64,000 nt of DNA, taken from positions 1 through 64,000 of the forward strand of contig NZ_FNBD01000008.1 of assembly GCF_900102165.1 (NCBI RefSeq), read 5' to 3'. Positions 17,802-27,642 of the stretch are shown here, piece after piece (positions within the stretch are counted from its first letter, which is position 1; each line of letters begins with the position of its first letter). A model generated the notes under the pieces. The model was given only the letters and a program-made list of their open reading frames with translations, was not told where the DNA came from and ran no database searches. A program made the position numbers and the translations under genes. The DNA is from Cellulophaga baltica (GTDB lineage Bacteria; Bacteroidota; Bacteroidia; Flavobacteriales; Flavobacteriaceae).

Positions 17802-19931
17802 TTATACTGCTATTTCTGCAGCGACATCCATTCGCTCCCAATTACGGTGCTTTGCAACGGCTGCAATAAAATCTTTAGGATCTTTATTGATGAATACTGC
17901 AGCATCATTCTTAAAATCTACAACGGCAGTAGCATCCAATAGCGTTTCACCTTCATGAGCCACCGCAATAGCTTTACAGTGTTTAAAAGCCTCATTAATA
18001 AATTTGGTGAATTTTGATTTGGCTAAAAGTGCGTCTATAGACTTTTTACCGCCTGGAATATAAATGGCATCGAACAATACGCTTTCCGTAGTCATTATCG
18101 CAGCATCTACTTTGTGCTCCATTTTTTCATCACACAATACCGTGCCTCCGTGTGGCGCCACAAGCTTTACTACTGCATTTTTTGCTTCTAATGCCTTCTT
18201 CATGGCTTCAAAATCTTTCATATGAAAACCATCAGCAACTAAAAATGCGATTTGTCGTGTAGCTATCGTATCAAATTTTGTGTGTGCCTGACTTAATTCA
18301 GGAGACTCTTCTAAATATATTTTTTTCTTTTTAGGTTGATGATCTTCCACATTAGCATTGGCTCCAATAGCTTGGTTGATAGGCCTTTCAATATCATCCG
18401 GCACTTTCATCCCTAGGTTATCGGCCACTTCATTGGCAAGCGCTTCATCAATCTGAGCTATGATCCATAGCATACGTGATTTAATATGATCATGCGTACA
18501 TTTCCCTAACTCAAAAGAATAGGCATCAATCACATGATTTTTCTCCCAAGAGGCTAAGCTTCGGTAAAACAATGCTGGTTGCGAAAAATGGTCACTGAAG
18601 CTTTCACTTCTGGTGCGTATTTTATGCGCATCTATGCGTTCTTGGTAGGATTCAAATCCGCCTTCTTCTACCGAGGATAAATAGGGACATCCGCCACCTA
18701 AAGAATTTGGAAAATATGCGGTATTTCCTTTCGGAATTTCCATTTGCATGTGTCCGTCTCTTTGATTGTTGTGTACAGGTGCTACCGATTTATTAATGGG
18801 CAACTGATGAAAATTATGACTTCCTAAACGCGATAGTTGCGTATCTCGGTAAGAAAAAAGGCGCCCTTGTAATAAAGGATCATTAGTAAAGTCTATTCCA
18901 GGAACTACATTACCTGGTAAAAATGCCACCTGTTCTGTTTCCGCAAAAAAGTTATCCGGATTTCTATTTAAAACCATACGCCCAATAATCTTCACAGGTA
19001 CCATTTCTTCCGGAATAAGCTTGGTAGGATCTAATAAATCAAAATCGAACTTGTGCTCATCTTCTTCAGGAATTATTTGAAGTCCTAATTCCCATTCTGG
19101 GAACTGCCCAGCATCTATAGCTTCCCATAAATCTCTTCTGTGAAAATCTGAATCTGCACCACTAATTTTTACGGCTTCATCCCAAGTAACGGAATGTACT
19201 CCTAATTTTGGCTTCCAATGAAATTTTACGAAATGTGCTTTTCCTTCCTTATTAATCAGCCTAAAGGTATGTATCCCAAAGCCCTCCATCATTCGCAAGC
19301 TACGTGGAATTCCGCGATCACTCATCACCCAAATATGGTTGTGTAGGGTCTCTGTAGTTAAAGACACAAAATCATAAAAAGTGTCATGAGCGGAAGCTGC
19401 TTGTGGAATTTCATTATTAGGTTCTGGCTTCACAGAATGTATTAAATCTGGAAATTTCATGGCATCCTGAATAAAGAAAATAGGCATGTTGTTCCCTACC
19501 AAATCCCATGTACCTTCTTCCGTGTAAAACTTAACGGCAAAACCTCTCACATCGCGTGCTAAATCTGTGGAACCCTTAGAACCGGCTACCGTAGAAAAAC
19601 GTGCAAATACAGGGGTTTTTCGTTGAGTATCGGTAAAAATACCCGCTTTGGAATATTCTTCAATACTTTCATAAAGTTCAAAGTATCCATGGGCAGCACT
19701 ACCTCTAGCATGCACGATGCGCTCCGGAATACGCTCATGATCAAAATTGTGGATTTTCTCTCTCAGTAAAAAATCTTCAAGCAAAGTGGCACCTCTAGGC
19801 CCAGCTTTTAAGGAGTTATTAGTATCATTAACTTTTAAACCTTGCCGTGTGGTTAAGGGCTTATCTGTATAATCTACCTTATAATTTTCTAATTGTTTGT
19901 CTTTTTCTGTAGGTGTTCTTTTATCATCCAT
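17802..19931 (-). CDS. katE: HPII-type large-subunit catalase
   Basis: A 709-residue monofunctional haem catalase that converts hydrogen peroxide to water and oxygen. The active-site histidine lies in [12 protein letters not shown], the distal asparagine in [11 protein letters not shown], and the haem-ligand tyrosine in [20 protein letters not shown]. After about residue 570 it carries the flavodoxin/amidotransferase-like C-terminal domain ([17 protein letters not shown] and [10 protein letters not shown]). This makes it the large HPII clade rather than the 55-kDa type, and the length agrees. It is alone on its transcript and converges with the mutarotase gene. It starts a run of stress-type genes. 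Confidence 0.93.
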   Translation of the reverse strand: MDDKRTPTEKDKQLENYKVDYTDKPLTTRQGLKVNDTNNSLKAGPRGATLLEDFLLREKIHNFDHERIPERIVHARGSAAHGYFELYESIEEYSKAGIFTDTQRKTPVFARFSTVAGSKGSTDLARDVRGFAVKFYTEEGTWDLVGNNMPIFFIQDAMKFPDLIHSVKPEPNNEIPQAASAHDTFYDFVSLTTETLHNHIWVMSDRGIPRSLRMMEGFGIHTFRLINKEGKAHFVKFHWKPKLGVHSVTWDEAVKISGADSDFHRRDLWEAIDAGQFPEWELGLQIIPEEDEHKFDFDLLDPTKLIPEEMVPVKIIGRMVLNRNPDNFFAETEQVAFLPGNVVPGIDFTNDPLLQGRLFSYRDTQLSRLGSHNFHQLPINKSVAPVHNNQRDGHMQMEIPKGNTAYFPNSLGGGCPYLSSVEEGGFESYQERIDAHKIRTRSESFSDHFSQPALFYRSLASWEKNHVIDAYSFELGKCTHDHIKSRMLWIIAQIDEALANEVADNLGMKVPDDIERPINQAIGANANVEDHQPKKKKIYLEESPELSQAHTKFDTIATRQIAFLVADGFHMKDFEAMKKALEAKNAVVKLVAPHGGTVLCDEKMEHKVDAAIMTTESVLFDAIYIPGGKKSIDALLAKSKFTKFINEAFKHCKAIAVAHEGETLLDATAVVDFKNDAAVFINKDPKDFIAAVAKHRNWERMDVAAEIAV

Positions 19932-20066
19932 TGTGTTAGGGTTTTAAGTGTTTCCAATAGTGGCCTCAATCGGAGATAAAGCTAAATAAATGTAAAAATT
20001 TGAACTACCTTAAAAAAAAGAATGATTAACTCAATTGCAAGATTCGATGATGCTTGAAATCAAAAA

Positions 20067-20090
20067 ACGCCACTGTTTACACAGTGGCGT
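20067..20090 (-). terminator. Rho-independent terminator of the Pmp3 gene
   Basis: A perfect 10-bp stem with a four-base loop (ACGCCACTGT / ACAGTGGCGT), followed on the minus strand by a run of T. It lies 25 bases after the stop of the minus-strand Pmp3-like gene and fits the classical intrinsic terminator. Confidence 0.8.
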
Positions 20091-20114
20091 TCATCAACTA
20101 AACGACTCAAAATT

Positions 20115-20267
20115 TTATTTATTAACTATAAACGCATGTATCACGCCTGGCAACCAACCAATAATGGTCAACACGACGCTTATCAGAAAAGTAGTTCCTA
20201 AACCGTGCTTTAAAAAAACGGCTAACGGTGGTAAAAATATATTTAATAGTATTGTTATCAATGACAT
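20115..20267 (-). CDS. Pmp3/YqaE (UPF0057) family membrane peptide
   Basis: A 50-residue protein, too short for usual ORF limits, on the minus strand. The sequence begins MSLITILLNIFLPPLAVFLK and continues HGLGTTFLISVVLTIIGWLP, which is the characteristic two-helix Pmp3 pattern with PP in the first helix and GWLPG before the end. Relatives in yeast, plants and E. coli (YqaE) are induced by salt, cold or envelope stress and influence membrane potential. A -7-like element is upstream and a strong terminator downstream. The plus-strand ORF over the same bases is a shadow. Neighbours are also stress-type genes. Confidence 0.88.
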   Translation of the reverse strand: MSLITILLNIFLPPLAVFLKHGLGTTFLISVVLTIIGWLPGVIHAFIVNK

Positions 20268-20289
20268 AATTTATTGTTTTTTGTTTCTA

Positions 20290-20297
20290 CAAAGTTA
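20290..20297 (-). promoter_or_regulatory. Possible -7 element of the Pmp3 gene
   Basis: On the minus strand this reads TAACTTTG, an exact match to TAnnTTTG, 23 bases upstream of the Pmp3 start. The nearest TTG upstream is 26 bases away, longer than the usual 17-23, so the -33 box is doubtful. Confidence 0.4.
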
Positions 20298-20529
20298 CCA
20301 TAGCTTTATCGGATAGATTAACCCAATACGATGAAATCTTTGCTAATATGCTTCATAGTCCATGTGATCCGCTCCAAATAAAATCATTATTTATTGTTTA
20401 TAATAGTGCTAATATCAATTTTATTTATTAATTTAAAGTTAAGAATCGATAATCTTTATTTTTTTGGAAGACTCAATCGAAAAATAAACTAATTTTACCA
20501 ACTACAATAAAACAAATTTCATTGCGTAT

Positions 20530-20976
20530 ATGACTGACAAAAAATTGATATTATGGTTAGTTGATGACGATGAAGATGATAGATCTTTCTTTATAGAAGG
20601 ACTAGAAAGTTTAGACGTAAATTTTGAGTTGAGAGAATTCGCTAATGGCAAAGAACCGCTATGCTTCTCCGACGCCAATAGTGACATTATCCCCGATATT
20701 ATATTTTTAGATTTAAACATGCCGGTCATGAATGGTACGGAATGTTTAGAACTTATTAGAAGTCATAAAACGCTGAAAAATGTTATTGTGGCTATGTATT
20801 CTACCTCTTCAAGTGGTCTAGACATCCAATGTTGTTATGAAAAAGGGGCCAATCTTTATGTAATTAAACCTAACCGATTTCAAGATTTAAAGAACTGTAT
20901 GCAGAAAATTCTGAGTATGAACTGGTCAGATTTCTTATGCAACTTTCAGAGAGAGCACTTTATCCTTAAAGTATAA
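20530..20976 (+). CDS. Single-domain response regulator (REC)
   Basis: A 148-residue stand-alone receiver domain. The acidic pocket is DDDED at residues 12-16, the phospho-accepting aspartate is D61 in FLDLNMPVMNG, the switch serine lies in STSSSG, and the conserved lysine is K113 in VIKPN. There is no output domain, so it acts by phosphotransfer or protein contact. REC proteins of this type often pair with PAS-histidine kinases, such as the one at 28314, but no partner is adjacent. The upstream region contains TAATTTTA near the start. Intact and of normal length. Confidence 0.87.
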   Translation: MTDKKLILWLVDDDEDDRSFFIEGLESLDVNFELREFANGKEPLCFSDANSDIIPDIIFLDLNMPVMNGTECLELIRSHKTLKNVIVAMYSTSSSGLDIQCCYEKGANLYVIKPNRFQDLKNCMQKILSMNWSDFLCNFQREHFILKV

Positions 20977-21161
20977 GCTGCATCACACTTATAATTTCCT
21001 TATTAACTATTGCTATAAATTTCTACTCTAGATGAGATTAGGGTAACTTTTCATGCATTAGCATCAATCATTTTCTATAAACAAGTTTTTCTTTGTAGGG
21101 ACTATTCACATATATATGGATAGCACTCAACATAACAATTCAACACTTAAAACTAGGACTA

Positions 21162-22013
21162 ATGGGTAAGGATTTAAAAGAAAAAGATGCACAAGAAATA
21201 GGAAGACCAGGATTGGAATCGGCCATGAATGAAAAGCCTGAGATCATAAAATCTACTTATAAAGGTAGTGGAAAACTAAAAGGAAAAGTAGCTTTAATCA
21301 CGGGTGGCGACAGCGGTATTGGACGCGCCATAGCGGTACATTATGCCAAAGAGGGCGCAGATATAGCTATAGCATACCTAAACGAGCGTAAAGATGCGGA
21401 AGAAACAGCCGATATGATAGAAAAAGAAGGCCAAAACTGTATCAAGATTAGTGGCGACCTTAAAGATTTTACATACTGCCAAGATCTTATAGAGACTGTG
21501 ATAAAAACCTACGGTAAAATTGATATTTTAGTCAATAATGCCGCAACACAATATGTAGAAGAAGAGTTCTCTGCAATTTCTATTGAACACTTAGAAGAGA
21601 CCTTTAGAACTAATATTTTATCTATGATTTACCTGACGCAACAGGCGTACCAATACATGGAAAAAGGGGCTAGAATTATCAATACCACTTCAGTTACCGG
21701 ATACAAGGGTCATAATGAACTTATAGATTATGCCTCCACAAAAGGAGCTATTACTTCTTTTACAAGATCATTATCTGCACAATTAGCACCAAAAGGCATT
21801 CTTGTAAATGGTGTAGCTCCAGGCCCTATTTGGACACCTTTAATTCCTGCTACCATGACAGGCATAGAAGATTTTGGAAAAAATACGCCTTTAGGTCGTT
21901 GCGGACAACCATCGGAAGTTGCTCCTGCTTATGTGTATTTAGCAGCAGAAGACTCTAGTTATATGACAGGACAGATTTTACACATCAATGGCGGTATCGT
22001 CGTGGGTGGTTAA
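21162..22013 (+). CDS. SDR oxidoreductase, YdaD/general-stress-protein-39-like
   Basis: A 283-residue SDR with the N-terminal extension typical of YdaD/YhdF-like stress dehydrogenases. The glycine motif is TGGDSGIG near residue 48, the structural motif is NNAA, and the catalytic site is YASTKG. The C-terminal GGIVVGG completes the pattern. In Bacillus, relatives belong to the general stress regulon, and the substrate is uncertain. Here the gene lies between a response regulator and a membrane-protein gene of opposite orientation, and a terminator follows it. No co-transcribed partner. Confidence 0.83.
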   Translation: MGKDLKEKDAQEIGRPGLESAMNEKPEIIKSTYKGSGKLKGKVALITGGDSGIGRAIAVHYAKEGADIAIAYLNERKDAEETADMIEKEGQNCIKISGDLKDFTYCQDLIETVIKTYGKIDILVNNAATQYVEEEFSAISIEHLEETFRTNILSMIYLTQQAYQYMEKGARIINTTSVTGYKGHNELIDYASTKGAITSFTRSLSAQLAPKGILVNGVAPGPIWTPLIPATMTGIEDFGKNTPLGRCGQPSEVAPAYVYLAAEDSSYMTGQILHINGGIVVGG

Positions 22014-22043
22014 TGACTACTTAAAAAAAGGACTTAAGAACAG

Positions 22044-22080
22044 AGAGAAAATTTCAATACTCCAAGTTGAAATTTTCTCT
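22044..22080 (+). terminator. Terminator between convergent genes
   Basis: A perfect 14-bp stem (AGAGAAAATTTCAA / TTGAAATTTTCTCT) with a nine-base loop, followed on the plus strand by seven or more T. It ends the SDR transcript and may also serve the minus-strand membrane gene. Confidence 0.8.
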
Positions 22081-22084
22081 TTTT

Positions 22085-22630
22085 TTACGACTCCTCCTCG
22101 CTATCCGTGGTATCCTTTTTTATGGTCAACGGATGATCTTTCTCCCCTAGCCCTACAATTCTTATAATATTTACTACGGTATTATACAGCATTAGCACAA
22201 CAACAATTAATGCTGAACTTAAGATACTAGAAACAATCAAACTCCCATAGTAAATTGCATTAAACCAATTATCCGGAACATTATCAGATTCTGTAATAGG
22301 AAGATTAAAGATTAAAAACGAAATCAAAGCGATTATAAAAACCGCGGTATCTATTTTAGCAATCTGTAGCACATGTAAATAATGATCTCTTTTCAGTTTT
22401 GTATTCGAGGCAGAACTCATACTCAAGAGCGTTAACAGTAAGGCCAAAATAGTAGCAGAAGCCAACACAATGGTATTGCAAAGCATATTTAATCCTGATA
22501 AGGAATGTTTAATTAACACTTTTGCTTCATAACCACTCAACTCTCCTAATAAAAAGGTTCCTGTCATGATGGCCACTAAAGAAATTACCCCGCCAATAAT
22601 TGCTCTTTTTGTATACTTACTGATGCCCAT
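22085..22630 (-). CDS. Hypothetical four-helix membrane protein
   Basis: A 181-residue minus-strand protein of unknown family with four predicted helices at about 10-30, 47-70, 90-112 and 128-155. A charged tail (KKDTTDSEEES) would sit in the cytosol. The loop between helices 2 and 3 contains SASNTKLKRDHYLHVLQ. The helical arrangement and the short hydrophilic links suggest a small transporter or sensor accessory, but I see no diagnostic motif. It converges with the SDR gene through a strong terminator and is divergent from the branching-type enzyme gene, with about 220 bases between. Confidence 0.65.
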   Translation of the reverse strand: MGISKYTKRAIIGGVISLVAIMTGTFLLGELSGYEAKVLIKHSLSGLNMLCNTIVLASATILALLLTLLSMSSASNTKLKRDHYLHVLQIAKIDTAVFIIALISFLIFNLPITESDNVPDNWFNAIYYGSLIVSSILSSALIVVVLMLYNTVVNIIRIVGLGEKDHPLTIKKDTTDSEEES

Positions 22631-22849
22631 TAGTTCTTTTGTTTTTAAGGTCTGAAAAGTACATTCCTTTTTAGAGCTGCTATACTCTATTCCATATAAG
22701 ATTTAACACAATCGCAACACATGCAAAGCTCCTAAAAATAATAAGGCACAAAGCAATTAGGGTTAACAAAAAATCTATTAGGGATACTGATACTAAGGTA
22801 CTAAGACTACTTTAGATGGAAGAAAACAAGTACTTAAAAATATAAAAAA

Positions 22850-24661
22850 ATGGCTGAATTAGCATATAAAGAGATGGATATGACCATTAACAAATCTCAG
22901 GGAATGGGAGCTGTTTTAAAAGATGGTAAAACAACATTTAGAGTCTGGGCTCCAAATGCTGAAAAAGTTTTTGTAATGGGTTCTTTTAATGATTGGAAGC
23001 GGACAAACATGCCGCTCGCTTTAGAAGAAAATGGGTACTGGGCAGCAGCCTTTGATTCGGTCAAAGAAGGTGACGAGTATAAATATATTATCCATGCCAA
23101 TGGTAAAGAATATGAACGTAATGACCCGTATGCTTTTGAAGTTACTAGTAGTATAGGAAACTCTATTGTAAGAACATTGAATTTTGATTGGGGTGATGAT
23201 AATTTTAAAATGGCCCACTGGAATGAATTGGTTATTTATGAATTGCATGTAGGTACATTCAATAGAAAAGATCCTAACGAAGTGGCTGATTTTGATAGTG
23301 TGATAGAAAAACTTCCCTATTTACAAAAATTAGGGATAAACTGTATTGAGTTACTCCCAGTTGCCGAATTTGCAGGAGGTATTTCATGGGGCTACAATCC
23401 TGCTCATCCGTTTGCTATAGAACAAGATTATGGAGGTCCTGATGCTTTTGCAAGATTTGTAAAAGCTGCTCATGAAAAAGGAATTGCGGTAATTATAGAT
23501 GTGGTATATAACCATTTAGGACCTTCCGATGTAGACTTATGGCAATTTGATGGTTGGGGCGAAGATAAGGGAGGTATTTATTTCTATAACGACCATAGGA
23601 GCGCTACGCCATGGGGAGATACTAGACCTGATTATGGCAGACCAGAAGTGCGGCAATACCTTCGGGATAATGCCTTGATGTGGATTGAAAAATATAAATG
23701 TGATGGCTTACGAATGGATGCTACTTCCTATATACGTTATGAGGGTGGCGGACTAGGTTATGATACTGAAATTGAAGAAGGGAATATTTTAATGCGTGAT
23801 ATAAATGCGGAATTACAAGAGAAATACCCACATATACTCACCATTGCAGAAGATTTAAAAGGAGATAATATCGTGACTGACCCCATTGAACACAATGGCT
23901 TAGGTTATGGAAGCCAATGGGATATGAATTTTGTACACCCCGTGAGAGAAGTACTAGAAGATCCTTATGACACTTCTAGAGATTTACAAAAAATTATAGA
24001 TGCTTTAGAATTTAAATATAGTACAGATGTCTTTACTAGAATTGTATATACAGAATCTCATGATGAGGTGGCCAATGGTAAAGCAAGAGTTCCGGAAGAA
24101 ATACAGCCTGGAGATGCTGAGAGCGCTTTTGCTAAAAAACGCGCTATCTTAGGAATAGCTTTAACCTTAACCGCACCAGGGATACCCATGCTGTTTCAAG
24201 GACAAGAATTTATTGAAGATGAATATTTTCAAGATACGGAAGCTTTAGATTGGAGTAAATTCGAAAAACATAAAGGCATTCAGAAATTGGTTCGAGACTT
24301 AATTTGCTTAAGAACAGGCAAACATGATAGAACCGCAGGGCTAAGAGATCAAGGAATTCAGATAGTCCATTTCAATAATGAGACCAAAATACTGGCATAT
24401 ATTAGAGAAGATAGAGATCATAAAGAACCTGTTCTTGTTATTTTGAACTTTAGTACTATAGATTACCAAAATTATGGAATTGGTTTGGAAAAAAATTCCG
24501 ATTGGAAGTTGCGTTTTAACAGTTCATGGAATGGTTACGATCCCGATTTTTCTGATTTGGAGATCCAAGGGATTAATCATTATCAAGAAGAAACAGATGG
24601 TCAAGAATGGACTGGTAAATTAACTATTCCCGGATATTGCTGCCAAATATATACCTTATAA
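22850..24661 (+). CDS. GH13 glucan-branching-type enzyme with CBM48
   Basis: A 603-residue GH13 enzyme that probably acts on alpha-1,4-glucan such as glycogen. An N-terminal CBM48 domain (RVWAPNAEKVFVMGSFNDW, about 30-110) precedes the catalytic barrel. The nucleophile is D290 in GLRMDATS, the acid/base E334 in ILTIAEDL, and the transition-state aspartate D405 in TESHDE. The overall pattern resembles GlgB or a related trehalohydrolase; the latter cannot be excluded without a search. The length is shorter than E. coli GlgB (about 730) because the extra N-terminal domain is absent. It is followed by its own terminator. No glycogen partner genes are nearby. Confidence 0.8.
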   Translation: MAELAYKEMDMTINKSQGMGAVLKDGKTTFRVWAPNAEKVFVMGSFNDWKRTNMPLALEENGYWAAAFDSVKEGDEYKYIIHANGKEYERNDPYAFEVTSSIGNSIVRTLNFDWGDDNFKMAHWNELVIYELHVGTFNRKDPNEVADFDSVIEKLPYLQKLGINCIELLPVAEFAGGISWGYNPAHPFAIEQDYGGPDAFARFVKAAHEKGIAVIIDVVYNHLGPSDVDLWQFDGWGEDKGGIYFYNDHRSATPWGDTRPDYGRPEVRQYLRDNALMWIEKYKCDGLRMDATSYIRYEGGGLGYDTEIEEGNILMRDINAELQEKYPHILTIAEDLKGDNIVTDPIEHNGLGYGSQWDMNFVHPVREVLEDPYDTSRDLQKIIDALEFKYSTDVFTRIVYTESHDEVANGKARVPEEIQPGDAESAFAKKRAILGIALTLTAPGIPMLFQGQEFIEDEYFQDTEALDWSKFEKHKGIQKLVRDLICLRTGKHDRTAGLRDQGIQIVHFNNETKILAYIREDRDHKEPVLVILNFSTIDYQNYGIGLEKNSDWKLRFNSSWNGYDPDFSDLEIQGINHYQEETDGQEWTGKLTIPGYCCQIYTL

Positions 24662-24679
24662 GAACTTTATTTATATTTT

Positions 24680-24723
24680 AAAACCCTAAAATAATCTAGT
24701 ATCCTACCTTGTTTTAGGGTTTT
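24680..24723 (+). terminator. Terminator after the GH13 gene
   Basis: A 12-bp stem (AAAACCCTAAAA / TTTTAGGGTTTT) with a 20-base loop and a following T-rich run, just after the stop codon. Confidence 0.75.
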
Positions 24724-24802
24724 TCTTTTTGGTGTTTGAGTTAATTAGAATGCCTATCAAAAACTAATTTTATGGTCAATTATTACATCATAAATTAACA
24801 CT

Positions 24803-26560
24803 ATGAAACAAAGCATAGGTATCGTAGGTAGTGGCCCAACAGCCCTCTACGTTCTAAAAAACATAGCCGATAATAGCACGGTAATTTCTAAAGAAATTAC
24901 TACCATATATATCACAGAAAAAGAAACGAATGCAGGCATAGGCATGCCGTATTCCGAGAAATATACGGAGTTGTGTAATATGTCTAATATCTCCTCTGAA
25001 GAGATTCCACTTTTGAGCCAATCTTTAGCCTCTTGGTTAAAAGAGCAACCTGAAGAAGCGTTAGAAGCATTACAAATAGATGCAGACAAGATTTCTGAAA
25101 CCGTCGTTTATCCTCGGCTTGTCTTAGGGAAGTATTTTAAAAATGAATACGAACATTACAAAAGCCTTTTAGAAAACGCCAACATCAGGGTTGTAGAATT
25201 ATGCAATGCGGAAGTTATTGATATCATAGCTTCAGAAACGACACAAGAATTTGAGCTAGTTATACAAGATAAGGACCGTATTATCTGTAATGGTGTCATT
25301 ATTGCTTCAGGTCATGAATGGATTAACGAGGATAATACGCAGCTAGGGTATTTTGCATCGCCTTGGCCTATTACTAAAGTATTACCAAAAAAAGGAACTT
25401 ATGATAATTATACGGTAGGTATTTTAGGTGCCTCTTTGAGCGCTTTTGATGTGGTCTCTTCCCTCTCTAGAAGACATGGTCATTTTGAAAAACAAGGGGC
25501 CGAAATTGAATACATTCCGGATGCAAACACGGAACACTTTACCATAGTAATGCATGATTTTAATGGCTGGTTGCCTCATTTGCAATACGAACAAAAAGAG
25601 CCTATGCGAGAAGTCTATAGGCACGTTACAAAAAATGTATTACTCGATTTATTGGATGAAAACGGATTTCTAGGTTTAGATACTTACTTTAATTTAGTAT
25701 GTAAGCCTGCCTTACGCAAAGCGTTATTTAAAGATGATTTGCTTGATGTGGTAAGCCACTTACAAAACGAAGATTTTGGATTTCTAGATTTTATAGCGGT
25801 TATGACTGAAAAACATGAATATCCAGATCCGTTCAAGGGTATGGAAAAAGAACTTGTAGAAGCGCAAAGCGCCATAAAAAAAGAGCAGCCCATTTATTGG
25901 AAAGAGGTGATTGATGATTTGATGTATAGCTTAAATTTTCATGCGGAACTTTTAGCTGCCGAAGATCATTATACCTTCCATAAAGAGGTGATGCCTTTCT
26001 TATTAAATGTCATAGCTGCCATGCCTTTAGAATCTGCTAAAATTATGCTTGCGCTACACAAAAGAGGGAAACTAAGCTTAAAGAAAGGCGCTGTAAAGCT
26101 TCTAGATCAAAAAACAAGCAACCAGAAGGAAACTAGTATAGAGGTGGGGAATGAAAAGATAAGCTATAAAAAGTTTATCACTTGCTCCGGGCAAAAATCG
26201 ATTTCACTTAAGAATTTCCCTTTTCAATCTCTAGTCCATAGCGGAAAAGTACGTGCCGCAAGAAGCAAAGTATCAAGCATAAAAAAAATGTATGATCTGA
26301 TTGGAGAACAGCGTCAATTTAATCTTATCAAAAATAAAAAAAGCTGGTATCTAAAATTAAACGGTATTGATATTTCCACCAATTTTAAACTTATCGATGT
26401 GTCTGGAAATGAAGTTCCTAATTTGTATGATTTATCGTTTACCCACACCTCTGGACTAAGACCCTACTCTTTTGGATTGCAGTCTTGTGAACTAACTAGC
26501 CAAATTGTTGTAGAAGACTTCATCAAATCAATCCAAGAAAAGAGTAGTTTGGTATCATAG
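24803..26560 (+). CDS. FAD/NAD(P)-binding oxidoreductase
   Basis: A 585-residue protein with a Rossmann dinucleotide-binding fold. The opening GIVGSGPTALYVLKNIA carries the GxGxxA/G signature and is followed by the second strand with IYITEKETNAGIGMPYS. A second cofactor motif, GILGASLSAFDVVSSLSR, is at about residue 210. This matches the PF13454-type FAD-NAD(P) proteins, which are uncharacterised but occur in oxidative-stress and siderophore contexts. No membrane segment or signal is seen. It forms a single-gene transcript closed by a terminator, between the GH13 enzyme and the SemiSWEET gene. Confidence 0.8.
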   Translation: MKQSIGIVGSGPTALYVLKNIADNSTVISKEITTIYITEKETNAGIGMPYSEKYTELCNMSNISSEEIPLLSQSLASWLKEQPEEALEALQIDADKISETVVYPRLVLGKYFKNEYEHYKSLLENANIRVVELCNAEVIDIIASETTQEFELVIQDKDRIICNGVIIASGHEWINEDNTQLGYFASPWPITKVLPKKGTYDNYTVGILGASLSAFDVVSSLSRRHGHFEKQGAEIEYIPDANTEHFTIVMHDFNGWLPHLQYEQKEPMREVYRHVTKNVLLDLLDENGFLGLDTYFNLVCKPALRKALFKDDLLDVVSHLQNEDFGFLDFIAVMTEKHEYPDPFKGMEKELVEAQSAIKKEQPIYWKEVIDDLMYSLNFHAELLAAEDHYTFHKEVMPFLLNVIAAMPLESAKIMLALHKRGKLSLKKGAVKLLDQKTSNQKETSIEVGNEKISYKKFITCSGQKSISLKNFPFQSLVHSGKVRAARSKVSSIKKMYDLIGEQRQFNLIKNKKSWYLKLNGIDISTNFKLIDVSGNEVPNLYDLSFTHTSGLRPYSFGLQSCELTSQIVVEDFIKSIQEKSSLVS

Positions 26561-26587
26561 CCATACAGACAGCTAGAATACAAAAAA

Positions 26588-26624
26588 AGAAAGCGTAGTT
26601 AGTATGGTGCTAACTACGCTTTCT
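26588..26624. terminator. Bidirectional terminator between convergent genes
   Basis: A perfect 15-bp stem (AGAAAGCGTAGTTAG / CTAACTACGCTTTCT) with a seven-base loop. It is flanked by A and T runs on both sides, so it can end transcription from either strand. Confidence 0.8.
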
Positions 26625-26644
26625 CTTTTATAAAATTTTTCTAA

Positions 26645-26911
26645 TTAAACAGCTTTACGCTTATACTTAACTATTAATAAAAACATTGTCGCATTTAAAC
26701 AAGTTGAAATACCATTCGTGATGATGATAGGCACATCTTCAAGGAGTATTCCATAGAGGGTCCAAAGTGAAACACCCATGATAAGAACAAAAAACATATA
26801 AGGAGACACATCATTAACTTTTTTGGTGTGCCATGCCTTTATTATCTGTGGCACAGCAGCGCCTGTTGTAAAAATGCCTGCCAGTGTTCCTATGATTTCC
26901 TCTAACTCCAT
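26645..26911 (-). CDS. SemiSWEET-type sugar transporter
   Basis: An 88-residue minus-strand membrane protein with three helices, the size of a bacterial SemiSWEET (one PQ-loop repeat). The PQ-loop motif is in GAAVPQIIKAWHTKKV, and the later helices carry FVLIMGVSLWTLYGILL and a cytosolic basic tail. Bacterial SemiSWEETs form dimers that move sugars across the inner membrane. The ORF extends further upstream, but the start MELEEIIGTL (26911) is chosen because it begins the first helix without a long charged extension. It lies 19 bases downstream of the four-helix protein gene and is probably in its operon. Confidence 0.82.
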   Translation of the reverse strand: MELEEIIGTLAGIFTTGAAVPQIIKAWHTKKVNDVSPYMFFVLIMGVSLWTLYGILLEDVPIIITNGISTCLNATMFLLIVKYKRKAV

Positions 26912-26930
26912 AGAATGATCAACAATGGGT

Positions 26931-27329
26931 TTATAATTTATGTATATGATTTTTGAGTAATTCTTCTTCATCCTGTGAAAATTGATGCTCGTGGAGCACG
27001 GTATCATATTTTTCTCTCGCCATCTTTTTAAATTCATCCGTTTTCTCTGCCACCTTCTCAAGTGATACAGTATCTTTTTTATTGCTAATCATAGCAACAA
27101 GATCCTCTAACTCATGCTCTGTTGGGTTCTTACATTCAATGTATTTTCCTCCTAAATTATAAATCAGCTGAATCATTTCTTTTGATAAGGTCTCATAATG
27201 CTCTTGTTTTGCCTTATAATGCTCTTGTTGTTCTCCCGTAGCTTCTTCAGAAAGTTTTTGATAAACTTCTTTTAAGGATAAGTGAATTTCAGTAATCTCA
27301 TTTAGGGTGTTGTTTATATCTTGATTCAT
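26931..27329 (-). CDS. Helical protein, possible four-helix bundle
   Basis: A 132-residue protein on the minus strand, rich in Glu, Lys and Gln, and almost all helical. It contains EHYKAKQEHYETLSKEMIQ and YNLGGKYIECKNPTE. The layout resembles small stress-related bundle proteins of the DUF2383 kind, but I am not certain. No signal peptide or membrane helix. It precedes the SemiSWEET gene by 19 bases and probably shares its transcript. Function unknown; its neighbourhood of stress genes hints at a protective role, which is inference. Confidence 0.6.
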   Translation of the reverse strand: MNQDINNTLNEITEIHLSLKEVYQKLSEEATGEQQEHYKAKQEHYETLSKEMIQLIYNLGGKYIECKNPTEHELEDLVAMISNKKDTVSLEKVAEKTDEFKKMAREKYDTVLHEHQFSQDEEELLKNHIHKL

Positions 27330-27642
27330 GTTTCTGTATTTAGATTGTTTATTCGTTATACCGAGAGTGATCTGATTTTAGATAGCACCACATCACTCTA
27401 GATTGAAAATAAATTTAAGCTAAATCAACACGGTTAATGAACCCATTCCGTTAAATAATGAACCCTGTTACATCAATAAAAGATAGCTTATCATTCTCTT
27501 ATCAGAGAATTTACAGCAACTATTCCCTAGCGTAATAAAACACCCAATTTGTGGATTACAGTCAATAGAAATTGATCCGTAGTCCTAATTTTGTAGTCTT
27601 AATATTTCAAAAAAACAGTCTAACCACCTAATAAAACTTCTT
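27330..27642. other. Divergent intergenic region
   Basis: No gene seen. It separates the minus-strand helical protein from the plus-strand DUF421 gene and should contain both promoters. TAATTTTG at 27586-27593 matches TAnnTTTG, about 50 bases before the DUF421 start; no convincing -33 element accompanies it. Confidence 0.4.

Noticed and set aside
20035-20316. 93-codon plus-strand ORF
   Set aside because: It is a shadow of the minus-strand Pmp3 gene, which has family-level motifs, a terminator and a promoter-like element.
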